A stretch of DNA of 64,000 nucleotides from Stenotrophomonas sp. 57 (GTDB lineage: Bacteria; Pseudomonadota; Gammaproteobacteria; Xanthomonadales; Xanthomonadaceae). This document shows, piece by piece, positions 44,283 to 64,000 of this stretch. How positions within the stretch are numbered: position 1 is the first letter of the stretch; every line of letters starts with the position of its first letter. A program made the translations under genes and the position numbers. The stretch spans positions 804,001-868,000 of the forward strand of contig NZ_CP127407.1 of assembly GCF_030291075.1 (NCBI RefSeq), written 5' to 3'. The notes below the pieces were generated by a model. It was not told the DNA's origin. It saw only the letters and a program-made list of their open reading frames with translations, and did no database searches.

Positions 44283-45299
44283 ATGAAACTGCGCCTGGCG
44301 CTGTCCGCGCTGCTGTCCCTGCCGTTGCTCGCCCAGGCCGCGCCGGCCACCGCGCCGATGCTGGTCATCCACGGTGGCGCCGGCGTCGAGCGCAAGGATC
44401 TGTCGCCGGCCGAAGAGAGGGCGGCACGCGACGCGCTGCGGGCGGCGCTGCTGAAGGGGCATGCCGAACTCGCCGCGGGTCGTCCGGCGCTCGCTGCGGT
44501 CACCGCAGCGATCACCGTGCTGGAGGACGATCCCACCTTCAACGCCGGCAAGGGTGCAGTGTTCACCCACGACGGTCGCAACGAGCTGGATGCGGCTCTC
44601 ATGGACGGCGCGAGCCAGGCGGCGGGCGCGGTCGCGGGCGTGCAGCGGGTGCGCAACCCGATCCTGCTGGCGCAGACCGTGATGCAGAAATCCAAGCACG
44701 TGATGATGGTCGGGCAGGGTGCCGAGGCATTTGCGGTGGAGCAGGGCATCACCCTGGTCGATCCGTCGTACTTCCGCACCGACAAGCGCTGGCAGCAGCT
44801 GCAGCGCGCGCTGAAGGAGGAGGCCAGCGGCCAGGCGCATGCCGACCTGGAGACCGCAAAGCACTTCGGCACCGTGGGTGCGGTCGCATTGGACGCGCAG
44901 GGGCATCTCGCGGCGGGCACCTCCACCGGAGGCATGACCAACAAGCGCTATGGGCGTGTGGGTGATTCGCCGATCATCGGCGCCGGTACCTGGGCTGACG
45001 CGCGCTGCGCGGTGTCTGGCACCGGCTGGGGCGAGTACTACATCCGTACTGCCGCCGCGCATGAGATCTGCGCGCGCATGCGCTACCAGGGGCAGACCCC
45101 GGAACAGGCCGGCAAGGGCGTGATCAACGAGACGATCCCGCAGATGGGCGGCGATGGCGGTGCGATCGTGCTTGCCGCAGACGGAAAAATGGCCACGCCG
45201 TTCAACACCCAGGGCATGTACCGGGGCTGGATCGGCGCCGACGGCGTCCCCCATGTCGCAATTTTCGCCAGCGAGACCCTGCCGGTCCCCGGGCAATAA
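44283..45299 (+). CDS. iaaA: Exported isoaspartyl peptidase / plant-type L-asparaginase
   Basis: A 338-residue Ntn-hydrolase precursor with a signal peptide (about 1-21, ALSALLSLPLLAQAA). It is cleaved autocatalytically before Thr197 in HFGTVGAVALD, which becomes the N-terminal nucleophile. TSTGGMTNKRYGRVGDSPIIGAGTWAD is the signature after it, and MLVIHGGAGV lies at the start of the alpha subunit. It hydrolyses beta-aspartyl dipeptides and asparagine in the periplasm. Placed behind a cyanophycinase-like enzyme, it would complete breakdown of beta-Asp-Arg to Asp and Arg. The symbol is by homology to E. coli iaaA. Start ATG 44283. Confidence 0.9.
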   Translation: MKLRLALSALLSLPLLAQAAPATAPMLVIHGGAGVERKDLSPAEERAARDALRAALLKGHAELAAGRPALAAVTAAITVLEDDPTFNAGKGAVFTHDGRNELDAALMDGASQAAGAVAGVQRVRNPILLAQTVMQKSKHVMMVGQGAEAFAVEQGITLVDPSYFRTDKRWQQLQRALKEEASGQAHADLETAKHFGTVGAVALDAQGHLAAGTSTGGMTNKRYGRVGDSPIIGAGTWADARCAVSGTGWGEYYIRTAAAHEICARMRYQGQTPEQAGKGVINETIPQMGGDGGAIVLAADGKMATPFNTQGMYRGWIGADGVPHVAIFASETLPVPGQ

Positions 45300-45351
45300 C
45301 CTTGCGTATCAATGGGTTTGCGACAACGTGTGAAAAAGATGGAAAAAAGCG

Positions 45352-45380
45352 TTGACACGCCCCCGTCCCATCAGCAGAAT
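45352..45380 (+). promoter_or_regulatory. Sigma-70 promoter of the tRNA-tuf operon
   Basis: Perfect -35 TTGACA (45352-45357), 17-bp spacer and -10 CAGAAT (45375-45380). It lies about 57 bp before tRNA-Tyr, matching a strong stable-RNA promoter. An A-rich stretch (tgaaaaagatggaaaaaagc) lies just upstream, like an UP element. Confidence 0.8.
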
Positions 45381-45436
45381 AAGCGGCTCACCACCACACA
45401 CCGCAACGCTTCGGCGGCAACGGGATGGGGTGGTAA

Positions 45437-45522
45437 GGAGGGATACCCAAGCGGCCAACGGGGGCAGACTGTAAATCTGCTGGCTTACGCCTTCGGTGGT
45501 TCGAATCCACCTCCCTCCACCA
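45437..45522 (+). tRNA. tRNA-Tyr (anticodon GTA)
   Basis: An 86-nt class II tRNA with a long variable arm. The acceptor ggaggga pairs with tccctcc, discriminator A and CCA are encoded (45520-45522), and the anticodon loop is gact-GTA-aatc. First of the tRNA cluster before tuf, as in the enterobacterial tyrU-glyT-thrT-tufB unit (a leading thrU is absent here). Confidence 0.97.
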
Positions 45523-45546
45523 GTTTCACGTTGTGACATTCCCGGC

Positions 45547-45620
<74 letters not shown>

Positions 45621-45631
45621 TTGAATGAACT

Positions 45632-45659
45632 TTGAATATTATCGAGTTCATGTCATAAT
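45632..45659 (+). promoter_or_regulatory. Possible second promoter before tRNA-Thr
   Basis: TTGAAT (45632-45637), 16 bp, CATAAT (45654-45659), in the AT-rich spacer between tRNA-Gly and tRNA-Thr. It could give extra transcripts of tRNA-Thr and tuf. Similar quality to average sigma-70 promoters; unproven. Confidence 0.45.
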
Positions 45660-45669
45660 GCAAAACTCG

Positions 45670-45745
<76 letters not shown>

Positions 45746-45786
45746 TCTTAAGCATCACCTCTCAGACGAATTCGAGATAAGCAGCC

Positions 45787-46977
<1,191 letters not shown>

Positions 46978-47079
46978 GCCTGCAGTACCGGTGGTTGCAT
47001 AGCGCCGCCGGTTACGCGAATGGCGGGCCGGGAACCTCGGTCCGCCTTCGCCGTCTAAGGGAAGGCAAGTTTTCAACGT

Positions 47080-47155
<76 letters not shown>

Positions 47156-47204
47156 TCTGCCCACCTTATCCAGCGGCCTGGGCCGCTAAAGCAGACACAG
47201 CCTG

Positions 47205-47618
47205 ATGAATAGCAAGATCGAACACTCCAAGGACACCTCCGCCAACGGTGGGGATATCGTCAAGTATGTCGCCGCATCGCTGCTGGTGCTGGCCGGTCTG
47301 TTCGTCTGGTTCTGGTTCTCCGCCGACTCCGGTCGCGCCGCCCAACTGGGCGCGTGGGCGGGTCAGCTGCGTGCGTTGGCGGTCGTGGTCGGTCTGGTTG
47401 GCGGTATCGGCGTGTTCATGCTGACCGGCAAGGGGCGCGACACCCGCGAATTCCTCTCCGAGTCGCGCTTTGAGCTGCGCAAGGTGGTCTGGCCGACGCG
47501 CCAGGAAGCCATCCGCATGACCTGGGTCGTGATCGTCGTGGTGCTCATCCTCAGCCTGCTGCTGGGTGGCTTCGACTTCCTGATCCAGAAACTGACTCAG
47601 TGGTTCCTGAGCCGCTAA
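47205..47618 (+). CDS. secE: Preprotein translocase subunit SecE
   Basis: A 137-residue essential SecYEG component in the three-helix proteobacterial form. Hydrophobic segments lie at about 19-38, 54-74 and 105-125. The conserved cytoplasmic hinge is [21 protein letters not shown] before the last helix. It is followed 10 nt later by nusG. Confidence 0.97.
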   Translation: MNSKIEHSKDTSANGGDIVKYVAASLLVLAGLFVWFWFSADSGRAAQLGAWAGQLRALAVVVGLVGGIGVFMLTGKGRDTREFLSESRFELRKVVWPTRQEAIRMTWVVIVVVLILSLLLGGFDFLIQKLTQWFLSR

Positions 47619-47628
47619 GGAGATTTGC

Positions 47629-48189
47629 ATGAAGCGTTGGTACGTCGTTCACGCCTATTCGGGCTTCGAGAAGTCGGTGGCGCAGGCTCTGCGCGATCGC
47701 ATCGTCCGTGACGGCATGGAAGAGCGCTTCGGCGACGTCCTGGTCCCGACCGAAGAAGTGGTCGAGATGCGCGCTGGGCAGAAGCGCCGCTCCGAGCGCA
47801 AGTTCTTCCCGGGTTACGTGCTGGTCCAGATCGAGACCCACGAAGAAGCGGGTATTCCGCGCATCGACAACGAAAGCTGGCATCTGGTCAAGGAAACCCC
47901 GCGCGTGATGGGCTTCATTGGCGGCACCGCCGACCGTCCGCTGCCGATCGCCGATTCCGAGGCCGAGGCCATCCTGAACCGCGTTCAGGAAGGTGTCGAG
48001 AAGCCGCGTCCGAAGGTGCTGTTCGAGCCGGGCCAGATGGTCCGTGTCACCGATGGCCCGTTCAACGATTTCAATGGCGTCGTCGAAGAAGTCAACTACG
48101 AGAAGAGCCGTCTGCGCGTCTCGGTGCTGATCTTCGGTCGTGCCACTCCGGTCGAACTCGAGTTCGGCCAGGTCGAAAAGGCCGTCTGA
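47629..48189 (+). CDS. nusG: Transcription termination/antitermination factor NusG
   Basis: A 186-residue factor. The N-terminal NGN domain ([24 protein letters not shown]) binds RNA polymerase. The C-terminal KOW domain ([25 protein letters not shown]) contacts Rho or ribosomal S10. AAGGAGA precedes the ATG. An intrinsic terminator follows 35 nt after the stop. Confidence 0.98.
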   Translation: MKRWYVVHAYSGFEKSVAQALRDRIVRDGMEERFGDVLVPTEEVVEMRAGQKRRSERKFFPGYVLVQIETHEEAGIPRIDNESWHLVKETPRVMGFIGGTADRPLPIADSEAEAILNRVQEGVEKPRPKVLFEPGQMVRVTDGPFNDFNGVVEEVNYEKSRLRVSVLIFGRATPVELEFGQVEKAV

Positions 48190-48196
48190 TCCCACT

Positions 48197-48220
48197 GTAG
48201 AGTCGAGCCATGCTCGACTC
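48197..48220 (+). repeat. SMAG/REP palindrome, gtcgagc type
   Basis: gtagagtcgagccatgctcgactc at 48197-48220, a single GTAG-headed element between the nusG stop and its terminator. Confidence 0.7.
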
Positions 48221-48224
48221 CGGA

Positions 48225-48253
48225 CGAGAAACCGGGCGTGGCCCGGTTTCTCG
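48225..48253 (+). terminator. Intrinsic terminator of secE-nusG
   Basis: cgagaaaccgggc-gtg-gcccggtttctcg with 13-bp perfect arms and a 3-nt loop, followed by CGTTTA. It separates nusG from the rplK promoter. Confidence 0.85.
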
Positions 48254-48293
48254 CGTTTACGTGCCGCTTCAGGCATGTGAAGAAAAAACCTGA

Positions 48294-48416
48294 TATAGTG
48301 CGCGGCTCCCCGCTGGGAAGCCAGCAGGACGAGGCCGCCGCAAGGTGGCCTTCAGCATGATTTCAAAACGCGATGCCGGGACGCGTGATTCCCGGTCCGA
48401 TGGGGAGCCTGTTGTC
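48294..48416 (+). promoter_or_regulatory. rplK promoter -10 box and leader with possible L1-binding structure
   Basis: TATAGT at 48294-48299 is a good -10 element; no clear -35 is visible. In the leader, ccggga/tcccgg arms (48376-48381, 48390-48395) form a stem flanked by gatg on the 5' side and gatgggg on the 3' side. In other bacteria L1 represses rplKA by binding a 23S-like structure here. The match is suggestive only. Confidence 0.45.
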
Positions 48417-48446
48417 GAAAGGCGCTAGCACCCGGAGAGCATACTC

Positions 48447-48875
48447 ATGGCAAAGAAAGTTGTCGGTTACATCAAGCTGCAGGTGAAGGCCGGTCAGGCC
48501 AACCCCTCGCCGCCGGTCGGTCCTGCGCTGGGTCAGCGCGGCCTGAACATCATGGAATTCTGCAAGGCGTTCAACGCTGCCACGCAGAAGCTCGAGCCGG
48601 GTCTGCCGGTTCCGGTGATCATCACGGCCTACTCGGACCGTACGTTCACCTTCATCACCAAGAGCACCCCGGCCACCACCCTGCTGAAGAAGGCCGCTGG
48701 CATCTCGTCGGGCTCCAAGCGCCCGAACACCGAGAAGGTCGGCAAGGTCACCCGTAAGCAGCTGGAAGAGATCGCCAAGGCGAAGGAACCGGATCTGACT
48801 GCCGCCGATCTGGACGCCGCCGTGCGTACCATCGCTGGCTCTGCCCGTTCCATGGGCCTCGTGGTGGAGGGTTAA
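48447..48875 (+). CDS. rplK: 50S ribosomal protein L11
   Basis: A 142-residue uL11. The N-terminal domain has the proline-rich [20 protein letters not shown], the thiostrepton/RelA-linked region. The C-terminal rRNA-binding domain is [25 protein letters not shown]. First gene of rplK-rplA; rplA starts 4 nt after its stop. Confidence 0.99.
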   Translation: MAKKVVGYIKLQVKAGQANPSPPVGPALGQRGLNIMEFCKAFNAATQKLEPGLPVPVIITAYSDRTFTFITKSTPATTLLKKAAGISSGSKRPNTEKVGKVTRKQLEEIAKAKEPDLTAADLDAAVRTIAGSARSMGLVVEG

Positions 48876-48879
48876 TAAG

Positions 48880-49578
48880 ATGGCACAGACCAAGCGTGAG
48901 AAGGCCATCAAGGCCGCCGTCGTTCCGGGCAAGGCATACGCCTTCGAGGACGCGATCAACATCCTGAAGAACGCCACCAAGGCCAAGTTCGTCGAGTCGA
49001 TCGACGTTGCTGTGCGCCTGGGCGTCGATGCGAAGAAGTCCGACCAGCAGGTCCGTGGCTCCACCGTGCTGCCGGCCGGTACCGGCAAGTCGGTCCGCGT
49101 CGCCGTGTTCGCTCCGGCCGGTGCCAAGGCTGACGAAGCCCTGGCCGCTGGCGCCGAAGCCGTCGGCATGGATGACCTGGCCGAGAAGATGCAGGCCGGC
49201 GATCTGAACTACGACGTCGTCATCGCGACCCCGGACGCCATGCGCGTCGTCGGTAAGCTGGGCACCGTGCTGGGCCCGCGCGGCCTGATGCCGAACCCGA
49301 AGGTCGGCACCGTTTCCCCGAACCCGGGTGAAGCCGTGAAGAACGCCAAGTCGGGTCAGGTCCGTTACCGCACCGACAAGGCCGGCATCATCCACTGCAC
49401 CATCGGCAAGGCCGACTTCGCCGAAGACGCGCTGAAGTCGAACCTGACCGCGCTGCTGCTGGACCTGATCAAGGCCAAGCCGGCCACCTCGAAGGGCACC
49501 TACCTGCAGAAGGTTTCGGTCAGCTCGACGATGGGCCCGGGCGTCACCGTCGACCAGTCGTCGCTGACCCTGAAGTAA
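48880..49578 (+). CDS. rplA: 50S ribosomal protein L1
   Basis: A 232-residue uL1, the L1-stalk protein and likely translational repressor of rplKA. Family segments include [33 protein letters not shown] and [11 protein letters not shown] near the C-terminus. Spacing from rplK implies coupling. Confidence 0.99.
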   Translation: MAQTKREKAIKAAVVPGKAYAFEDAINILKNATKAKFVESIDVAVRLGVDAKKSDQQVRGSTVLPAGTGKSVRVAVFAPAGAKADEALAAGAEAVGMDDLAEKMQAGDLNYDVVIATPDAMRVVGKLGTVLGPRGLMPNPKVGTVSPNPGEAVKNAKSGQVRYRTDKAGIIHCTIGKADFAEDALKSNLTALLLDLIKAKPATSKGTYLQKVSVSSTMGPGVTVDQSSLTLK

Positions 49579-49963
49579 TTGTTTGAAGCGGTCACGGTGC
49601 CCTCGGGTGCCGTGGCCGTGACATTTGAAGGCATCGCTGGCAGTACATCGCCAGTGGTAGCCGTCAAAGACCGCAGGCGCGGTCGTGGCACTACCGGCGA
49701 CGGGCACGGAAGCTCGATCTGGCAAGGAGTCGCCGCCGGAGCAGTCACGAACGCTTAATCGATTCCCCGGAATCAACCTGCGTAGATGGTGCCCTTCTGG
49801 AGTTTTTCTGGTTCACGCATGTCTGGGATTTCCCTGATTGCCTCCAGGTCTGGAACGGCCCACCCCCCGGAACATCATCCCGATGTTCCCGGCGTCCAGG
49901 ACGGATGCCGCACAGGACCGCACACGGCAGGAGCCGTAAGCGGAGTTCAATAGGAGGAGTGCA
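49579..49963 (+). promoter_or_regulatory. rplJL leader region
   Basis: A 385-bp non-coding gap between rplA and rplJ. gtcacgg (49591-49597) pairs with ccgtgac (49616-49622) near its start. The remainder is long enough for the known L10(L12)4-binding leader that autoregulates rplJL in proteobacteria, but I could not verify the kink-turn structure by eye. GGAGGAG precedes the rplJ ATG. No open frame is convincing. Confidence 0.5.
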
Positions 49964-50500
49964 ATGGCTCTCAATCTGTCCCAGAAGCAAGAAGTAGTCG
50001 CCGAGCTGGCAGACGTCGCCGCCAAGGCCCACTCCTTGATCGCAGCCGAATACGCTGGCACCACGGTCGCCCAGATGACCGCGATGCGCAAGCAGGCTCG
50101 TGAAACCGGTGTTTTCTTGAAGGTTGTCAAGAACACCCTGGCTTCGCGCGCCGTTGAAGGCACCGAGTTCGCAGTCGCCCAGGACCAGATGGTTGGTCCG
50201 CTGCTGTACGCGTTCTCGCTCGAGGAGCCCGGCGCTGCCGGTCGCCTGATCAAGGAAGCCGCCAAGGGCAACGACAAGCTGAAGGCTAAGGTCGTCGCCA
50301 TCGGTGGCGAAGTGTTCCCGGCAAGCCACGTCGAAGTGCTGGCCTCGCTGCCGACCCGCGATCAGGCCCTGGCCATGCTGGCCCGCGTCCTGACCGAGCC
50401 GGTCACGATGTTTGCCCGCGCCATCAAGGCCGTTGGCGAGAAGCAGGGTGGTGGCGATGTCGCCGCCGACGCTGCCGAGCCGGCCGCCGAGACCGCCTGA
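49964..50500 (+). CDS. rplJ: 50S ribosomal protein L10
   Basis: A 178-residue uL10, base of the L7/L12 stalk. The N-terminal rRNA-binding domain ([19 protein letters not shown]...[14 protein letters not shown]) is followed by the C-terminal helix that carries L7/L12 dimers and an Ala-rich acidic tail. It likely represses its own mRNA as a complex with L7/L12. Confidence 0.99.
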   Translation: MALNLSQKQEVVAELADVAAKAHSLIAAEYAGTTVAQMTAMRKQARETGVFLKVVKNTLASRAVEGTEFAVAQDQMVGPLLYAFSLEEPGAAGRLIKEAAKGNDKLKAKVVAIGGEVFPASHVEVLASLPTRDQALAMLARVLTEPVTMFARAIKAVGEKQGGGDVAADAAEPAAETA

Positions 50501-50563
50501 GTTTCGACTTACCGTGGTTCCTGACGGAACCTCAACCCAGAAAATCATCCAAAGGTATTAATC

Positions 50564-50932
50564 ATGTCCCTTACCAACGAACAGATCGTCGACGCCATCG
50601 CCGAGAAGTCCCTGATGGAAGTGATGGAGCTGGTCAAGGCCATCGAAGAGAAGTTCGGCGTCTCCGCCGCTGCTCCGGTTGCCGTGGCTGCTGCCGCTGG
50701 CCCGGCCGCTGCTGTTGAAGAGCAGACCGAGTTCACCGTCACCCTGAAGTCGGCCGGCGACAAGAAGGTCGAAGTCATCAAGGCCGTCCGCGCCATCACC
50801 GGCCTGGGCCTGAAGGAAGCGAAGGACCTGGCCGAAGCCGGTGGCGTCCTGAAGGAAGGCGCTTCGAAGGAAGACGCCGAGAAGATGAAGAAGGACCTGG
50901 AAGCTGCTGGCGCGACTGTCGAAGTCAAGTAA
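50564..50932 (+). CDS. rplL: 50S ribosomal protein L7/L12
   Basis: A 122-residue bL12. The N-terminal dimerisation domain, Ala/Pro hinge ([19 protein letters not shown]) and C-terminal factor-binding domain ([24 protein letters not shown]) are all present. 63 nt after rplJ. Confidence 0.99.
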   Translation: MSLTNEQIVDAIAEKSLMEVMELVKAIEEKFGVSAAAPVAVAAAAGPAAAVEEQTEFTVTLKSAGDKKVEVIKAVRAITGLGLKEAKDLAEAGGVLKEGASKEDAEKMKKDLEAAGATVEVK

Positions 50933-50974
50933 GCAGTTACCTTGCATCGTCACCGATTCACGGCGATGCAGCCA

Positions 50975-51002
50975 AGGCTGGGGGCGTAAGCCCCCGGCCT
51001 TT
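50975..51002 (+). terminator. Hairpin in the rplL-rpoB gap (attenuator-like)
   Basis: aggctgggggc-gtaa-gcccccggcct (50975-50985, 50990-51000) followed by TTGG. In E. coli a partial terminator here reduces read-through from r-protein genes into rpoBC; the position fits the same role. Confidence 0.6.
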
Positions 51003-51021
51003 GGTCGTTGTTGCGGTACTG

Positions 51022-51077
51022 GTAGGGTCGACTGTCAGTCGACTCCTGTGAAAGAAGTCGACTGACAGTCGGCCTTA
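51022..51077. repeat. Inverted gtcgac-type SMAG/REP pair
   Basis: gtagggtcgactgtcagtcgac (51022-51043) and the inverted gtcgactgacagtcggccttac (about 51056-51077), inside the rplL-rpoB gap. Same family as 28386-28470. Confidence 0.75.
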
Positions 51078-51176
51078 CCGTTTCAAAAGCAGCAAAAAGC
51101 CCAACACGGGCTGCAGTCAAACCCCGGCCGGCCAGCGCGGCGCGCGGCAGCAGGGGCGTGGTAGCAGACGAGTTGG

Positions 51177-51235
51177 CAGTTGGAAGTAGCGGGAGAAGGC
51201 GTGCTGGTGCCGGCAATACCAGCGACTTCCAACTG
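51177..51235 (+). promoter_or_regulatory. Long hairpin in the rpoB leader (RNase III-type position)
   Basis: cagttggaagt (51177-51187) pairs perfectly with acttccaactg (51225-51235). Inside it gctggt (51203-51208) pairs with accagc (51218-51223), giving an extended stem. In E. coli the rplL-rpoB intercistronic RNA is cut by RNase III, and this structure is a candidate equivalent. The 365-bp gap 50933-51297 holds only this, the upstream hairpin and the REP pair. Confidence 0.5.
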
Positions 51236-51297
51236 ACAATTTCAAGTTTCCTTCTGGGTCGTGGACGCACGGCCCGCACAACAAGGTGGAAGACCTC

Positions 51298-55452
<4,155 letters not shown>

Positions 55453-55460
55453 TCCATGCC

Positions 55461-55484
55461 GGCGCGGCGGTCCGCCGCCGCGCC
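55461..55484 (+). other. GC hairpin between rpoB and rpoC
   Basis: ggcgcggcgg-tccg-ccgccgcgcc (55461-55470, 55475-55484), a perfect 10-bp stem 8 nt after the rpoB stop. It has no T-run, so it is probably an mRNA-stability or processing element rather than a terminator. Confidence 0.6.
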
Positions 55485-55539
55485 GCTGGCAGTGAACTGA
55501 AAGCCCATCGACACAGCATTCCTCCTTCTGGAGAACACC

Positions 55540-59760
<4,221 letters not shown>

Positions 59761-59766
59761 AACACG

Positions 59767-59787
59767 GGTCCGGCCTCAGGCCGGACC
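59767..59787 (+). terminator. Hairpin after rpoC
   Basis: ggtccggcc-tca-ggccggacc with 9-bp perfect arms starts 7 nt past the rpoC stop. It lacks a T-tract but is well placed to end the rpoBC transcript before the str promoter. Confidence 0.6.
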
Positions 59788-59908
59788 ACCCGGGCGACCG
59801 GGGCAGGGCAGGGTGGGCCGTTCGCGGTTCACCCCGCCAACCTGAACGGGGTACATGGAGGCCCCCCAGTAACGTTCCGGGATCAGGAACGGGCTTGACA
59901 GAAGGCGT

Positions 59909-59938
59909 TTGACTGCTTTCCTGGCAGGTTGCTACAAT
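59909..59938 (+). promoter_or_regulatory. Promoter of the rpsL-rpsG-fusA-tuf (str) operon
   Basis: TTGACT (59909-59914), 18-bp spacer, TACAAT (59933-59938). A further TTGACA lies at 59895-59900, too far from this -10. It precedes rpsL by 91 bp. Confidence 0.7.
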
Positions 59939-59949
59939 CGTCTGTCTCA

Positions 59950-59971
59950 GCAGGCCAGAATTTTGGCCTGC
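59950..59971 (+). promoter_or_regulatory. Leader hairpin of the str operon
   Basis: gcaggcca (59950-59957) pairs with tggcctgc (59964-59971), followed by TTTAAC. It lies in the early rpsL leader, starting about 5 nt after the predicted transcript start. Its form resembles a short terminator or attenuator, or an r-protein leader motif. Confidence 0.6.
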
Positions 59972-60029
59972 TTTAACATTTCCGCATCTCTGGTCGGATT
60001 ATCCGGCCACCAATCAGAAGAACCTACTG

Positions 60030-60404
60030 ATGGCGACGATCAACCAGCTGGTCCGCAAGCCGCGGCAAGCGACCACCTACAAGAGTGCCTCGCCGGCGCT
60101 CGACAAGTGCCCGCAGCGCCGTGGCGTCTGCACCCGTGTCTACACCACCACTCCGAAGAAGCCGAACTCGGCTCTGCGCAAGGTTGCCAAGGTCCGCCTG
60201 ACCAACCAGGAAGAAGTGATTTCCTACATCGGTGGTGAAGGCCACAACCTGCAGGAGCACTCCGTGGTCCTGATCCGCGGCGGTCGCGTCAAGGACCTGC
60301 CGGGTGTGCGTTACCACACCGTTCGTGGCTCGCTCGACGCCGCCGGCGTTGCCAAGCGTCGCCAGGCCCGTTCCAAGTACGGCGCCAAGCGTCCGAAGGC
60401 ATAA
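60030..60404 (+). CDS. rpsL: 30S ribosomal protein S12
   Basis: A 124-residue uS12 of the decoding centre. The streptomycin-linked lysines are wild type: Lys43 in TTTPKKPNS and Lys88 in GGRVKDLPG. First gene of the str operon. Confidence 0.99.
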
Positions 60405-60416
60405 GGAGAGAGCACA

Positions 60417-60890
60417 ATGTCGCGTAAGGGTAATACTCCGCAGCGTTCCGTCCTGCCCGATCCGAAGCACGGAAGCGAAACCATCGCCCGTTTCATCAAC
60501 ATGGTCATGCAGAGCGGCAAGAAGTCCGTCGCCGAAAAGATCGTGTACGGCGCCATGGACGTGATCACCGAGAAGAACAGCAGCGCCAACGCCATTGAAC
60601 TGGTGCAGAAGGCTCTGGACAACGTCGCTCCGGCGGTCGAAGTCAAGTCGCGCCGCGTCGGTGGTGCCACCTACCAGGTGCCGGTCGAAGTGCGTTCGTC
60701 GCGCAAGATGGCCCTGGCCATGCGCTGGCTGATCGACTCCGCGCGCAAGCGTGGTGAGAACACCATGCCGAAGAAGCTGGCTGCTGAACTGATCGACGCC
60801 TCGGAAAACCGTGGCGGGGCCATCAAGAAGCGCGAAGAAACCCACCGCATGGCCGAAGCCAACAAGGCCTTCGCCCACTACCGCTGGTGA
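60417..60890 (+). CDS. rpsG: 30S ribosomal protein S7
   Basis: A 157-residue uS7 that nucleates assembly of the 30S head; in E. coli it is the translational repressor of the str operon. [20 protein letters not shown] is the N-terminus and [15 protein letters not shown] the C-terminus. AAGGAGAG precedes the ATG. It starts 12 nt after rpsL. Confidence 0.99.
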   Translation: MSRKGNTPQRSVLPDPKHGSETIARFINMVMQSGKKSVAEKIVYGAMDVITEKNSSANAIELVQKALDNVAPAVEVKSRRVGGATYQVPVEVRSSRKMALAMRWLIDSARKRGENTMPKKLAAELIDASENRGGAIKKREETHRMAEANKAFAHYRW

Positions 60891-60916
60891 GTTTGACGGC
60901 CTTGTAAAACAGGCAG

Positions 60917-60992
60917 GGCAGCACCACTTCGGTGCGTGCTGCCTCGCGGTCCCAGAAAGACTGCGCCAATCCGAAGGCCGCCGAAAGGCGGC
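60917..60992 (+). promoter_or_regulatory. Two hairpins in the rpsG-fusA gap
   Basis: ggcagcac/gtgctgcc (60917-60924, 60936-60943) with an inner cacttcggtg stem, and gccgcc-gaaa-ggcggc with a GNRA tetraloop (60977-60992). In E. coli S7 represses translation through the rpsL-rpsG gap, so a role here is unknown; mRNA processing is possible. Confidence 0.5.
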
Positions 60993-61031
60993 GTTCGGCC
61001 ATCCGAAATCCAAGAAATCTGAGAGGCTCCC

Positions 61032-63173
<2,142 letters not shown>

Positions 63174-63225
63174 GCCTCGCTCGGCCTCTCTTGAAACCAC
63201 TTACGAACAATCAAGGTATAGAACA

Positions 63226-64000
63226 ATGGCAAAGGGTAAGTTCGAGCGCACCAAGCCGCACGTCAACGTCGGCACCATCGGTCACGTCGACCACGGCAAG
63301 ACCACGCTGACCGCTGCACTGACCAAGATCGGTGCCGAGCGCTTCGGTGGCGAGTTCAAGGATTACTCCTCGATCGACGCCGCTCCGGAAGAAAAGGCCC
63401 GTGGTATCACGATCTCGACCGCGCACGTCGAATACGAATCCCCGGTTCGTCACTACGCCCACGTCGATTGCCCGGGCCACGCTGACTACGTCAAGAACAT
63501 GATCACCGGTGCCGCCCAGATGGACGGCGCGATCCTGGTGTGCTCGGCCGCTGACGGCCCGATGCCGCAGACCCGCGAGCACATCCTGCTGTCGCGTCAG
63601 GTCGGCGTGCCGTACATCGTCGTGTTCCTGAACAAGGCCGACATGGTTGACGACGCCGAGCTGCTCGAGCTGGTCGAAATGGAAGTGCGCGAGCTGCTGA
63701 GCAAGTACGACTTCCCGGGCGACGACACCCCGATCATCGCCGGTTCGGCCCGTCTGGCGCTGGAAGGCGACCAGAGCGACATCGGCGTGCCGGCCATCCT
63801 GAAGCTGGTCGACGCCCTGGACAGCTGGATCCCGGAGCCGGAGCGTGCGATCGACAAGCCGTTCCTGATGCCGGTGGAAGACGTGTTCTCGATCTCGGGC
63901 CGCGGCACCGTGGTGACCGGTCGTATCGAGCGCGGCGTGATCAAGGTTGGCGACGAAATCGAAATCGTCGGCATCCGTCCGGTGCAGAAGACCACCGTGA
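63226..64000 (+). CDS. tuf: Elongation factor Tu (copy 2, cut by window end)
   Basis: The first 258 codons of a second EF-Tu gene, in the tufA position after fusA; the rest lies beyond the window. The visible protein is identical to copy 1 at 45787. I count seven synonymous third-position differences from copy 1 over 775 nt, six of them in the first 230 nt. The 5' flanks of the two copies are unrelated. Confidence 0.99.
   Translation, partial: MAKGKFERTKPHVNVGTIGHVDHGKTTLTAALTKIGAERFGGEFKDYSSIDAAPEEKARGITISTAHVEYESPVRHYAHVDCPGHADYVKNMITGAAQMDGAILVCSAADGPMPQTREHILLSRQVGVPYIVVFLNKADMVDDAELLELVEMEVRELLSKYDFPGDDTPIIAGSARLALEGDQSDIGVPAILKLVDALDSWIPEPERAIDKPFLMPVEDVFSISGRGTVVTGRIERGVIKVGDEIEIVGIRPVQKTTV

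Noticed and set aside
60030..60404. Streptomycin-resistance change in rpsL
   Set aside because: Lys43 and Lys88 are unchanged.

Overview
The window is a 64 kb piece of a high-GC gammaproteobacterial chromosome. Gene content, protein sequences and dense GTAG-type short palindromes (the SMAG/REP family described in Stenotrophomonas maltophilia) all point to Stenotrophomonas, most likely the S. maltophilia complex. I see no insertion sequence, prophage, integrase or CRISPR array. The unusual material lies in the intergenic repeats and in one catabolic cluster.

Layout. 0-3.6 kb: peroxide-defence genes ahpC-ahpF-oxyR on the minus strand, with a candidate OxyR site upstream of ahpC. 3.8-12 kb: prmC, a prolyl iminopeptidase, a divergent LysR/MFS efflux pair, and a tightly overlapping minus-strand operon (nitroreductase, 5'-3' exonuclease-like protein, Nudix hydrolase, N-formylglutamate amidohydrolase-like protein). 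12-21 kb: a DUF1631 protein, proton-translocating transhydrogenase genes interrupted by an oppositely oriented sigma-factor trio, sufT and ilvE. 21-28 kb: a secreted subtilase, a one-domain asparaginase, a WrbA-like flavoprotein, YihY, a TlpA-like lipoprotein and a PPK2 kinase. The last two flank a 530-bp structured inverted-repeat element.

28-40 kb: hemA-prfA and a SPINDLY/OGT-like GT41 glycosyltransferase on the minus strand. On the plus strand follows the conserved run TPR protein, lolB, ispE, tRNA-Gln, prs, rplY, pth, ychF. 39.6-40.1 kb: a tandem-repeat array with DnaA-box-like nonamers. 40.2-45.3 kb: a TonB-dependent receptor divergent from an exported cyanophycinase-like peptidase and an exported isoaspartyl peptidase. 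Together they look like a locus for uptake and breakdown of isoaspartyl (cyanophycin-like) polymers.

45.3-64 kb: the core translation/transcription block: tRNA-Tyr, -Gly, -Thr, tuf, tRNA-Trp, secE, nusG, rplKAJL, rpoBC, rpsL, rpsG, fusA and a second tuf copy cut by the window end. Its leaders carry hairpins at the places where r-protein autoregulation and attenuation are known in other bacteria.

The best candidates for something new are the inverted pair of structured elements between tlpA and ppk2 (hairpins with compensatory changes), the DnaA-box-like array downstream of ychF, and the isoaspartyl polymer locus.
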